A DNA stretch of 64,000 bases from the NCBI GenBank assembly GCA_027604005.1, contig JADGJT010000003.1, forward strand, positions 12,836-76,835. The letters run 5' to 3'. The DNA is from Dinochytrium kinnereticum (lineage: Eukaryota; Chytridiomycota; Chytridiomycetes; Chytridiales; Chytridiaceae). Every line of letters starts with the position of its first letter. Positions within the stretch are counted from its first letter, which is position 1. The notes below the pieces were generated by a model. The model searched no databases. It was not told where the DNA came from and saw nothing but the letters and a program-made list of their open reading frames with translations. The translations under genes and the position numbers were made by a program. This document shows positions 43,997 to 54,902 of this stretch, piece by piece.

Positions 43997-44959
43997 TCAG
44001 ACACGAAGCTGCCCATGAGGCCGAAGAGTTTCAAAGAGAGATTTCCGACGCTGAGGGAGATAAGGGGAGACCGGGGAAGAAGATAAAACAGGGCTGGCGA
44101 TGGTGCTGTCACTATCTTCAGCCGCTAGTAGCGAGCCCGCGAGCATCGCTGATATATCACCAGGAATCACCGATGAAGATATGGTCGATTCAGCCAGAAC
44201 TGCGTCTGTAGATTCCATAGAAAGGGAGAGGACTGGCATTGCCACGGAGGATTGACCATTTGAACCACGCCTTCGTCTCCACTTGGCCAAGGTAGGAGGA
44301 GCAGAGAGTTCAGGAGTGCCTATCAGGATCCGAGCCTTTGGGCAAGGTGTCACGCCTGGAGGAAGAGGTGGAAGAGGGGCTTTGGGGGGTGGGGCTCTGG
44401 GCATGGAGGCTACAACGGCAGCAGCCATTGAAGGGTTGACAAGCATATTTAGGGATGCCCGGCGATGACGAACGGGTGGAGAAACGTTTGAACACGCCGG
44501 AAGACCAGCAGATAAGGGAGAGGTGCTTGAGGCAGGTCGGTAGTTTTCAAGCCATGAAGGTCTCCTGTTGACAAGGATCGGGGGGCTGGGCAGCTCGCCG
44601 CGCACCGCCATAGCCAGAGATTGAGCTTTAGATGTATACCGAAGACGGCCTCCAGTCGGATCAGAGCCTTTCCTCGATCGACCGACCTTGATCGGCCCCT
44701 GAGACTTTGCTTGCAACGTCTGTACCGCACCCATGTAATTTGCGTAGAATGCATTCCAAGTGCTCGGCTGCTGGACGGTCTGCTCCACAGGAGCTTGGTA
44801 ATTTGCAGGTCGTTGGTGATGATAATGATGCATTGGCTGTCCCTGACGCTGATGCTGCTCGGCCTCTGGGCTCAGGCCCAGATCGTCAAACAGCGACTCC
44901 AGTGAGTGCATCAGATTCTTCAGCTCGGACTTCGCATTCGTCGTCTCCTTTGCCGTCAT
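43997..44959 (-). CDS. Uncharacterised low-complexity protein
   Basis: Open frame of 320 residues starting MTAKETTNAKSELKN. The open frame continues upstream to a TTG but the first ATG is at 44959. The N-terminus has a predicted helix (SELKNLMHSLESLFDDLGLS), followed by a H/Q-rich stretch. The rest is proline/serine-rich with basic patches (RRPSWLENYRP, RHRRASLNML, RRKSLFETLRPHG). The R[RK]xS-type patches resemble basophilic kinase sites. I recognise no domain. It is a probable intrinsically disordered regulator. The gene is divergent from ATG22 with about 600 bp between start codons. Confidence 0.6.
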   Translation of the reverse strand: MTAKETTNAKSELKNLMHSLESLFDDLGLSPEAEQHQRQGQPMHHYHHQRPANYQAPVEQTVQQPSTWNAFYANYMGAVQTLQAKSQGPIKVGRSRKGSDPTGGRLRYTSKAQSLAMAVRGELPSPPILVNRRPSWLENYRPASSTSPLSAGLPACSNVSPPVRHRRASLNMLVNPSMAAAVVASMPRAPPPKAPLPPLPPGVTPCPKARILIGTPELSAPPTLAKWRRRRGSNGQSSVAMPVLSLSMESTDAVLAESTISSSVIPGDISAMLAGSLLAAEDSDSTIASPVLSSSPVSPYLPQRRKSLFETLRPHGQLRV

Positions 44960-45557
44960 GATCCGTCTTCCGCACGCAAGGGAAAGCAGCAGCAGCAAGT
45001 CGTTGTTGAAGGGGTATGCAGCGGGGTATCGCTTTAATAGCGCAGGGATTGAAGGGGAGAAGGGTCAGCGAGGTGTTTCACGCCCCAAAACGGGCAAAAG
45101 GGGAAGCCGCAAATTGTCACCTTCACTGCACAATTTTGCACCCTTAAATGGGGCTGCTCCACGCTCGGCTGCAGGGTCCCCAAATGCAACGCATCGCACC
45201 GATGGATCCTGAGCGATGAGGCAACGACAAGCAGGCCATGATGGATGCGGATGCTCCAGTCTGATGTTGATAATTGAATTCACGCCGTCAACACGCGGTG
45301 GCATTCGTTGTGTGGCTAGGGCAGGAGAGACGCACCGTTTGCCATGGTTTGGATGGGATCTGGGAGCGGTTGGGGTGTAGCTGGAATAAGCGCTGATGGA
45401 GAACAGACTATCTAATTCGGACCGCCAGACCCTCCTCTACTTTTAACTGTAATCCGAGTCCGCATCCTTGCATGCGGATCTCTCCTGTAAATCGCAAAAG
45501 TAAGAAAATTCAATCCAATAAATACTGTAATTCTACCCCCCGACCTGCTTGCCCAGG
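44960..45557. other. Divergent intergenic region, no gene seen
   Basis: Shared upstream region of the minus-strand unknown gene and ATG22. Frames on both strands are short and unmatched. Confidence 0.5.
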
Positions 45558-47931
45558 ATGATGACAGAGTTTGCTGACGTGGCTGGGGACGATGCCAGCA
45601 ACAACAGCGACTCGGAATTGCGTCCCATATCCATGTTTATCTCAGAAGTTAATGACATTGATCCATCAGCTGTATCTCCCAAAGAGCTAAAGGTGGTTTT
45701 GGTGTTGTTTTTCGACTCGATTTTTTGCGAGTGATTTAATCCTGGTTCCTTTGGGTCTAACCTAAACTTATCTGAAGGCCTGGTACTTCTACGGCTTCGC
45801 TGCCGAAGGCTATGCGTAAGCTTTACATCTAATTCAATTTTCGTGTTTGTTTCAGCTTCTCCTGCTTTTGCGGCTGTGGTGACTGACGGCAATGAAGAAC
45901 ATTAGGCGTCGCTGTTTTAATCCCAATAATAATCGAATCTATGGCATCCACCAGCGGCTTTCAGACAAGTGCATTAAACTGAATTACTTCGGTTGTCTAA
46001 AATTACCCCACTTTTTTTTGCTCGTACAGATGACCACTCTCTGCCATGTAATAGAACAGAGAGTGGCTATTCTTGCCAAGTAAATGTGGGTGGTAGCTGG
46101 GTAGATACAACGAGTTTTTTCTTCTATACGACAACCGTATGCACTCTTCTCCAGTTTTTTGTGTTTATTGGCTTCGGATCCCTAGCAGATCATGGGTGTA
46201 AGCTCTATCACCTCTACAACATTTGGACTAATTTTTAATGTAAAATAACACAGACTACCGGAAAACATTCCTATTAGGGTTCTCAGCCGCAGGGATCTGT
46301 TTTGGGACTTTATTTTTGACCGTTACGAGCAGCTGTATGCAGTCCGAATGTTCACATTAAGCTAACCTATTCACTAGCATTGTACCTTTACACGGCTGTC
46401 ATATACATTCTCTCGAACCTCTGCTTCTGCGCAACCTTTATATTTCACAACGCATGGAGTGAGTTCTTGAAATACTTAGAAAAGCGAAAGTCCTGATTTA
46501 TCTTTAATAGTCCCAGTGATGACCAGGAATCACCCCGAAGTTCTTTCCATTCGAGCAAATATTTTCACGTCCCATTCAGTTGTATCAACAACATTCCTTG
46601 CTGAAGATGATACCCCAGCCAAAACAAAGTCATCAAGATTCCTACAAGCAACTAATAGCAAAGGTCGCCACGAGGCCATCAGCATTGATGAGGAAGAACG
46701 TCGCGGAAGTTCAGAAGAAGGTCCCTCAGATTCACAACCTAGAACACATCAACGTCGAAAAACCGAACCTCAACAATTTACTATAGAGGATCTTTCAACC
46801 GCGACAGACAGTGTTGGAAACCACATTTCATCGAGAGGGTTTTTCTGGACTTATTTGGGTGGTTTGATTGTTCTGGTTCTGGGGTCAGGCATTGCTATCG
46901 GCATTGGTGATGCGACAAAGTATGGACTGCCAGAGACTTATGGAGCGCAAGTGGCTGTTGTGTTTGCGGTAGTTTGGTGGGCGATATTCTTGATCCCTGT
47001 CGCTAGGGATTTAAAGCCACGTCCTGGTCCCCCACTTCCTCGGAGCGAGAACTTTCTTTTTTATTCGGTGAAGAAGGGTGAGATACTGTGATGCAATCTT
47101 TTTATATCTAAACGTAAAAATTTCAGTGGCTCACACAATTTCAAAATGTCGACGTCTGAAGAATCTATTCATGTTTCTTATAGGGTGGTTTATTTATTCA
47201 GATTCCTTTTCGTAAGTCTAATTGTCAAATATTTAATCTTACTGTTCTCCTCTAGTACTTTAATTTCAGTTGCTATTCTGTACGCCCAGACCGAGATACG
47301 CATGAGCACTGTCTCTCTTCTTATTCTGGTGATTATAGTTGTAATCGTGGCTGGAATTGGATGCATTGTCTGGGATAAACTACAGCGCACTTTAAATATC
47401 TCTACAAAGAAGATCCTATTGATACAGGTTGTCCTATACTCATTCCTGCCAATTTGGGGCATCGTGGGGTTTTTCGCACCATTCGGCATAAAGCATCCCG
47501 TAGAGGTGTATGTCATGGGAGCATGGCATGGTTTTCTGTTAGGAGCCACTCAAAGCACATGCCGAACTTTGTTTTCGGAACTGATCCCTCAAGGACTTGA
47601 GGTGGAATTCTTTTCGTTATACGGTGAGTGGTAGTCTATTTCACATCTTATGCACTTCACACTCACGTGCGTTCCAAAAGTGATTACCGACAAAGGCTCC
47701 TCGTGGATTGGCCCGCTGGTTGTTGCGGCGATGGATGATTACACTCATAACAAGCGGCTTGCGTTTATCTTTATCCTTGTGATGATGATTTTGCCCCTTT
47801 TCTTCTTTGCTCGAGTGAATGTTACGGAGGGGAAGAAAGAGGCTATTGAGTTTTTAAAGGATGAGGAATTGAGGCAGCAAAAAAAAGCGGTGAATATTGC
47901 CATGACTAGTTTGAAGAGCGTGAGGCTGTGA
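45558..47931 (+). CDS. ATG22: Atg22-like vacuolar permease
   Basis: Multi-exon gene. After an acidic N-terminus, VSPKELK is spliced to AWYFYGFAAEGYAV and then LIPIIIESMAS, the first-helix region of Atg22. CQVNVGGSWVDTTSFFFYT precedes further helices (LLQFFVFIGFGSLADHG; TFLLGFSAAGICFG; ALYLYTAVIYILSNLCFC). After a long cytoplasmic loop come VLGSGIAIGIGDATKYGLPE, ISVAILYAQTEIRMSTVSL and the strongly conserved GAWHGFLLGATQSTCRTLF, SELIPQGLEVEFFSLYG and TDKGSSWIGPLVVAA. Atg22 is a major-facilitator-type exporter that returns amino acids from the vacuole after autophagy. The ATG at 45558 is the first of two adjacent ATGs. Several introns are short, and some exon joins were read by homology only. 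Confidence 0.9.
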
Positions 47932-48198
47932 AGCTAGCCTTATTTTTTCCTTCCAGAATCATTTATTCCTTGTGAATGAAAAATATAATCCTTATAGGAG
48001 AGTCACTAATATATCTATTCAATATCTGACACTTGAGCGTGCAATCTTGTAGTGAGACAAGAAGTCAATACAACTCAAAAGGCAAAGGAATAAGCGGCAA
48101 AACCACATCTAAGAACAACAATTGTCGCATACGAACACAACCACAACCACAGCAAGATAAATGATACTGATGGGGGGGTTACATCCAATAAACCACCA

Positions 48199-50455
48199 TT
48201 AGTTGTCATCCGAGATTTCAATAACGTCAGACATCGCTCCATGGCTATCATCCTCCAATGACTTAGTATCCCATATATACACCTTGCTTTCAGTTAAAAC
48301 GCCTAACCGATCCGCCATCTCAATAACATCCATGACCTTCTCTCCAGGATCCACCTTAAGATCTTTCTGCTTTTTGATTTGCCCACTTTCATCGATCGTG
48401 TGAAGGGAAGCCTATTCACAGAGCTTATTAGTTGCTAATCAGCAAAAAAAATCCTACGGAGGGCAAAAACTCATCACTTATAGCGAAAGTAAGCTGATTT
48501 CGAAAGGAAATCGCTTTTGAGCGTGACATGGCCTTTTGCTCTATTCCTAAAAAGTCATGGGATAGAGTAAAGGGGGAAGTATTTGAATTGAAGCCAACCG
48601 TACCAGCGTGCCAGAGTTAAGGACAATTCGGTAAAGATTAGTAATAAATGAAATATATGTGAAGGATATCGTATGTCTGGCCTTGCCATCATTAGTTCTC
48701 CAACTCGACAAATAACTTTGATATTTGTCGTGAAAGGAAAGAGACGTGCAGGACTTTCCTCCTATATTAAAATAAAGGGAAATGAGATCCATTGATGACG
48801 TTGACGTACTAGGCTCAATAGCAGCACAACGATAATTGTCGCCCGATTCCATCCTTTGCTCTCCGCCAGCGTCGATCAAAAAAGATGTTTTCAAGCTTGC
48901 ACCAATGATGCCGTTGAGTCCGTCTACATGGTGTAAAGAGTGCTAGAAAAGGTCACAAAGTCGGCTTTAAAGTATAAAATGTACAATAGGCATTCCTGTT
49001 CTCCCCATTTCTGGGAATGTCCAGGCTCTGACACATGTAGACGGATTTCGAATGTCAAATAGCTGTATGCCTAAATTATCAAGACCCGCATAAACGTATG
49101 TATCTTCCCGTGAGTCGAAGGTACAAGACCACACCTTCATTGGAAGAGTGAAGCTATATGCTATTAGATTTCGTCAGCTTAAATTCCAGAAAACCGAGCT
49201 TGAATGCTGCCATCATCTATCGAGCTAAGGCACATCGTCTTTATGAAAGCAGGAGAGAATGTTAACTATCGCAATCAAAAACATCTAAGAAGAATTGTTA
49301 CGTAGTTACCTTATCCGCCGAACCGCTGAGGAGAAGTCTACGAGAAGGTACAATCTTGCAATCTCTAACTGGGCCAGAATGTAATCCAAAGAATGCTTTC
49401 TGCTTAGGTTGTTCCGCCGTAAAGACATCAAAGCCGTGTGTTTCACCATTCACCGTAGACGCTAAGTCTGTTACAACTTGTCAATAACTATGAATATGAG
49501 AGTACCGAAGATCTTGCTTCTGCTATCCTCATAAGCGGCAACCCTAGCATTATTCTTCTTTGTCAAACATGCTACCAAAATAACTTCAGTACCTGACGAG
49601 AAACTATCACAACTCCGTAAAGCGTTACAGGTGGGCATCTAAGTGCATTTAGTTCCTTTAAGAACCGCTGCCTATCGCTTTGGAGCCGTGCATTCTCCTT
49701 GACCAAAAAATCTATTTCCCTTTTCAAGCGGTTTTTTTCCTGAAGTGCTTGATCGAGAACAACGCTATCAACGGCCACCAGGCAATTTGCAAAGATACGT
49801 CGTATATCAGACCTTTTCGCCGGAGCTCTAATTTAAAAACTTGAACATACAGTAAAACAAATCTCTTCTAAACCTGCATGTCGGGCAAAAAGACTTTTTG
49901 CTTCGCTTGAGCCAATCCAGAACACACCTAATATGAGTTGTTTTTTTTTGAGTCATGGAGATATTTCAGCCTCTTACTTTTCTCCAAACAGGTGCCCGCA
50001 TTTCAGGCTGCAAAGTCGATGTGGACCATAATTAGTCCATGTATCTGAGCAAATAGTGCACTCAGCCTCCTAATATAATATGATTAATCTCTAAATTACA
50101 AGAGTCTCGTGTTTACCGGCCTGTCCTCAATCTCATCTGCGATACGCTTCAAATTTGGCTTCAGAGGGTCTTGGAAAACATTTGGTGATGATTGTTGACA
50201 ATAGCTTCCGGTAGCAACAGCCTCGGCAGCTAGGGCTATTTCCCGAGGATGAAAGGGAGAGGAAGGCGGAGGAGCGACCACTGCATCAACTGGTAGAGGA
50301 TCTTGCGGCTCAGGCATATCAGCAACATCATCGTCTGATCCTGCACCATTTATTAATGACTAAATGCGAAAGTAGCAACCTTCTTCGGTTGTTGAGCCTT
50401 CTTCTTCGGTGTCATCGTCGTTGCTTACGTCCTCGTTCGCCACATCGACCTCCAT
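48199..50455 (-). CDS. RING-WD40 E3 ubiquitin ligase, RFWD3-like
   Basis: Acidic N-terminus ([12 protein letters not shown]), then about residue 100 a RING finger split by introns: [41 protein letters not shown]. The TNxGxHRLxxLxCGHLFG pattern is characteristic of RFWD3. A coiled coil follows ([20 protein letters not shown]), then a WD40-like part in many short exons down to [10 protein letters not shown] at the stop. RFWD3 ubiquitinates RPA and RAD51 at stalled forks and cross-links in vertebrates, in the nucleus. That role is inferred for this fungus. The final residues VIEISDD resemble a SUMO-interacting motif. WD repeats in this stretch are hard to see by eye, so their number is not given. 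Confidence 0.82.
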
Positions 50456-50546
50456 TAGTTGTTCTTTATGTGTCCAGGTCCGAAAGGGTTTGTCAGAAAA
50501 TTGAAAATTATTGACTTGCGCGCGACCGTTCAGTCTTCGTACACTC

Positions 50547-53443
50547 TTATTTTATTTTCCTGGCTGCCAGCAAGCCCCGCTCATAAACAGTTGCAATCTG
50601 ATCATCAGAAACCTCCAAAGGATGTCCATTCACAACAACCCCAAGCTCCTCCACCGTAATCAACCGAAACTCAGACATGGCCTCATAGCTTGGAGTGATA
50701 CATGATGCAACAATCGCCCGACTCTTAGGCGGGATTCTTCTCCAGAGCTGCGCTTTCGTTGCTGTCGACGTTTTCGTCGATGCTCTAAGGCGCATCCTCA
50801 CAAAGCAATCTGTATCCGGAGACGTGTTTATCACTTGAGCGAGGCTGATGCCACACGTCTCGAACACATGGAGTTGGACAGTCGCGTGGTTCGCTGGTAA
50901 GCAGTTTCGAAAGACCTGAAGATTTTTATGATTAAAGATAAGAAAAAACCAAGGCCATACCAAAGTTGGGGATCCGAAGGCCCGCCGGTTGATGATACCA
51001 CTTTCACAAAGGGCCCTCTCCACATTGTCCCAAAGACCGTCATTCGAAAGCTCACATGAGTGATCCCATTCCCGTTCTCGAACTGCCACTGCATTCGCGC
51101 TCATAAGTCTCAAAGTGAAAGGCGCATCTGGGGAGTTACGCCCCTTTCTCACCCTCCCACCAGCACCAATCATTTCTAAATTGTATGTGTCCTCCTCCAA
51201 AAGAGCAATCTCCCGTTCAACTGAGAATGGGATCAACAGATACGAGCTTGATGTTTTACCCCGTTGCTTATCAACATCTAAGACGATGTCGAAATGCGAA
51301 GCTCTGCATGGACCAAAAAATCTCAAATCCTCTATGCTGACAGTCGATGAGTCGTCGACAATACGGAGGATAATCAGATTAATATCCGAGTAGAAGTAGT
51401 TCTGGTATGCTTTTCCTCTCTTGTTAGGCTGGCATAAAGTGAAATAGATCCACGTTGGTTCAAAAACCCGTAGCTCAAATATCTTCTCTGCAATAGATGA
51501 GGACGCTGGAAGTACATTCGGGAGATTGATAGAAAACCAATTGTCATGGGAGAAACAGACATCTACCTCAATAAAGCGCTTCTCTATAGTCGGCAATCAC
51601 ATAGTAGCAAAATAGCTTACCTGCAGAAAGTCATGGTATGAAATCCAGAAGCATCCCGACTCCTTCAAAGGATCATAAGCCAACGCTCGCTTCAACTCGT
51701 CTGTCCATTCTACGCTGCCCACACCGAAACTTCCTTTCCACTCCTTTTCACCCCTATCGTCATAAATAAGAGAGCCTTCTATGACGAGTAAACACAAACC
51801 AAGGATTTCGCAGTTTAAGCAACCTAAGCGGTTTGCCATCCGAGTTCCACGCCGGTTGAATGGGCGCTTTCCCGCCAAAATATTCCTCAATGTGTCGCTC
51901 CCGACCAATCTTAATATCTAGCACCTCGCGAACCTCCAGAATGCTGTATGCATGGCACCCAATAAGACCATCACCAGACATTGGGCAAACGGCACCCATA
52001 AGAAATTTATGATGAAAAAAGGAGAGCAGGCGTCCCCAGGTCATCTCACTATTGAAATGCAACCCTCCAAAGACGATGGCTTCTGTAGGAAAACCCGTCA
52101 AATCGAAAAGGCCCTCATATATTTGGCCTTGAAAAACAATTAGTCTCGTCCAAATATAAAGATCACCTCCACTGATGGCGCGGTAAGATCCATGCATTTT
52201 CGCATAGGCTTTCTCAATAATTGGTGCCCAAAGTTGCTTTCGATTAGACTTGCAAAATGCCAGCGATTCAGTAGAGTCCGTCTGGGATAAGCGTTTCCGC
52301 TTAAATCCCTTCGGATGCATTGCAAAGTAGTTGTCGATGCGGATGAGCTTCCACTCTCCGTCAATAAATAGGCGAACGATGTAAAATGAATTGGAGGCAT
52401 CTTCCTTTGTGACGAGCAACTTGGATATCAAACTTCCACGCTCTGCGACAACAGCCATAGCCTTATTCAATTAGAATGGCCAATGCTGGCTAGCTTACAG
52501 ACAAGAACCAGCAATCTCCAACTCCGCCCTGGCAGACGTCATCTGGGCGAAATCGCGTATTATTAACCACGCAGTATCCATTCACACTTCCAAGCCTTTT
52601 GAACTCAATCGCCAGATCCCTCTTCGAATGAGACGGCCCAATGTCATCAGTCGCCCACGTGAAGAAGTTGCAGCCCTTACCGCTGCCCTTTGCGCAAGAA
52701 AAAAAAGCGCGACCTTGATTCACGTTTTCTTTTTGAACATGTCGTAATCTCGCAACGGCCTTTGGATTGCACTTGCACATTGGTTTTGGTTTGACGCCCT
52801 CGCTTTGACTTTTAATGCCGTCGATCGAGGAAACCGTTGGCGGAAACTCTGCATCTGTCCAGTCTTTCGTGAAGATCTCCCCCAAAAGATAATTATCTTC
52901 TTCTATATATAGCTCCTCTGAAGAAGGATGAGCATACTTCCAATCGCGTTCTGATGTCCAGGAAATCGAAATTGTGGCTGCAGTTGAACGTGTGCCGACC
53001 TTGCCTACTAGCAAAGGTAAAGATGCATAGCTATCAGAAGACATATTTCTAGACAGAGGTGCAAAACTGGACTCCATGTCATCCAAGAGCAACCCGGAAG
53101 TCAAATGAGAATGCGCCTCTTCCAAAGATGCTGCATCGCCATCGGTCAGGAGCCCAGGAACACTCTTCAGTTTTTTCCGCTGCTCCAATTCTATCCTCCA
53201 GTCATTAAGAATATCCTCCTTAATGTCTAGTGGCAGCTGATTCCAAACTTCTTCGTCCATTCCATCAGGAATTCGGCTTTCATATTGCGGAGGCTCAACA
53301 GTCGATTCTTCCAGACTTTGGGCAAGCTTCTCATCTGCGGCCATCTTTCTCTCCTCAGCAGCCATGGCCAACACATCTCTTTGAACATTCTCAGGAAGAG
53401 TGATCCAGATATCTTCATCATAGCCGGCTGGGCACTGGTGCAT
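50547..53443 (-). CDS. Calpain-type cysteine protease with UBM-like motifs and GRF zinc finger
   Basis: Exons 53443-52499, 52461-51800, 51753-51621 and 51581 downward. The N-terminus has two similar segments, PAGYDEDIWITLPENVQRD and PDGMDEEVWNQLPLDIKED, that fit the ubiquitin-binding motif consensus (DxxxhxxLPxxhQxxh). A GRF-type zinc finger follows (CKCNPKAVARLRHVQKEN, AFFSCAK, CNFFTWA). The peptidase domain has the catalytic cysteine in GGVGDCWFLS, the histidine in GLIGCHAYSI and the asparagine in LRNPWG, joined across an intron with TGG split. WKGSFGVGSVEW follows as in calpains. The C-terminal 350 residues hold C2/calpain-III-like beta segments. No EF-hands. The complete triad suggests an active calcium-dependent protease. 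Upstream codons stay open but the first ATG with good context is at 53443. Confidence 0.87.
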
Positions 53444-54181
53444 TATTATTTTGGTTCTGTATTCGAAAGGCCTTCTTTTTTGAGCATTTTTTTCGTTGTT
53501 GTTTTTTCGGACATCAAAAACATTGCTAGAAATATTTGAATACCAATAAAAGCTCATAGGCTGGTTGCACAAGAGATATTCCCTCAAATATCTGTGCCTC
53601 GAAGATGTTGTTTCCCAGGCTGTCGCTCATTCTCTTCCCTAGCCTTCGCTCGTTGACTCATTAACTGTGTGGATAAACAATATGGAAACTTTGAAATGGA
53701 ATCAGTGTATGCGGACAGGTGAGTGGAATGGGTGTAGGTTGATGGAGAAAAGACGTGAAGGAAGCGGTGGATGTGAGAAAACGAATGAGGTAGGTTTGAG
53801 GTTGAGGTTGGCCATGATGTGGTAAGAATAATAAAGGACTGCAGAGTAGGGAAGACGCTAAACACGAGTTAATGAGAGACATGCAGAGTGCAGAGTATGG
53901 AAGAAAAGATACGCTGCAGTTTTGACAACAAACAAAGAAGTAGAGTGAGGAGAAGTCGCAAGTATAGGAACGTGTCAACAACACCCCGCCTACTCCAAAT
54001 CTCTGAAAAATAATAGAAGTACAAAGAAGTGGGTTCTCGTTTGGTAAGAGGATCAGAACTATTTATACCAAATATTACATCATCGCCCCATTATCCATAT
54101 ATTTTAAACTAGCAAGACTGGGTATAAGTTAAGTAAAAGAAAGAAGTCCTTCAGCCCTTGATATTCTCCGTTCAGCCATAT
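53444..54181. other. Intergenic, no gene seen
   Basis: Promoter region of the calpain gene and 3' flank of WDR24. T-rich in the coding sense, without conserved frames. Confidence 0.5.
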
Positions 54182-54860
54182 CTAAAAGACGGCGTCGTGT
54201 ATGATCCTTGGAAGGCATTGATGCCGGCAACCTGTGCAGCATTCCACGTTTGATTTGAACCATTCTAGCCACGCCAAAAACAGAAGAGGTCAAAACCATC
54301 CTGGCATAGAAGGGGGAAATGAAAAAGAACGAAGAAGGAGAAGCGGGAAGGCATCATACTCTGTATACAATCCAGATGACCACCATGAGAACAGACGGGG
54401 CATCCGATATAATGACCCCTGACAGTTTTATGACTGAGAAGAAAGAAAAACAAAAATTTCAGCTATTGTGACATTACGTTACCAAGCACAAGGTTCTCAC
54501 CATAAAGAGCACGACAAAATCTTCCGACAGCTCTCGCATACCCATCCCTTTGCTGGCGCATTGGGAATAGCTTTTAGGCAAGAGCCACAGCTTGAGTAAA
54601 TGGTAGTGGATTCCTTTTTTTTAAAAAATAACGAAAAATTCAATAAAGGCAAAATGCAAGCAAATTTAGAAAATCCCAATATAAAAGTCATGCGATTTTA
54701 CCAGTGTGCGAGCTTCGAGAGAAGGAACACGCGATTGAACGACAATCAGATTGGCTTCAATAAAGAGACGAAAGCGATGAAGAAGGTCTGCTCACATAGT
54801 GTTAATAATATTCAAGGAACTAGTAATAAGATAAGAAAAAGGAACATGCCAAACACGCTT

Positions 54861-54902
<42 letters not shown>

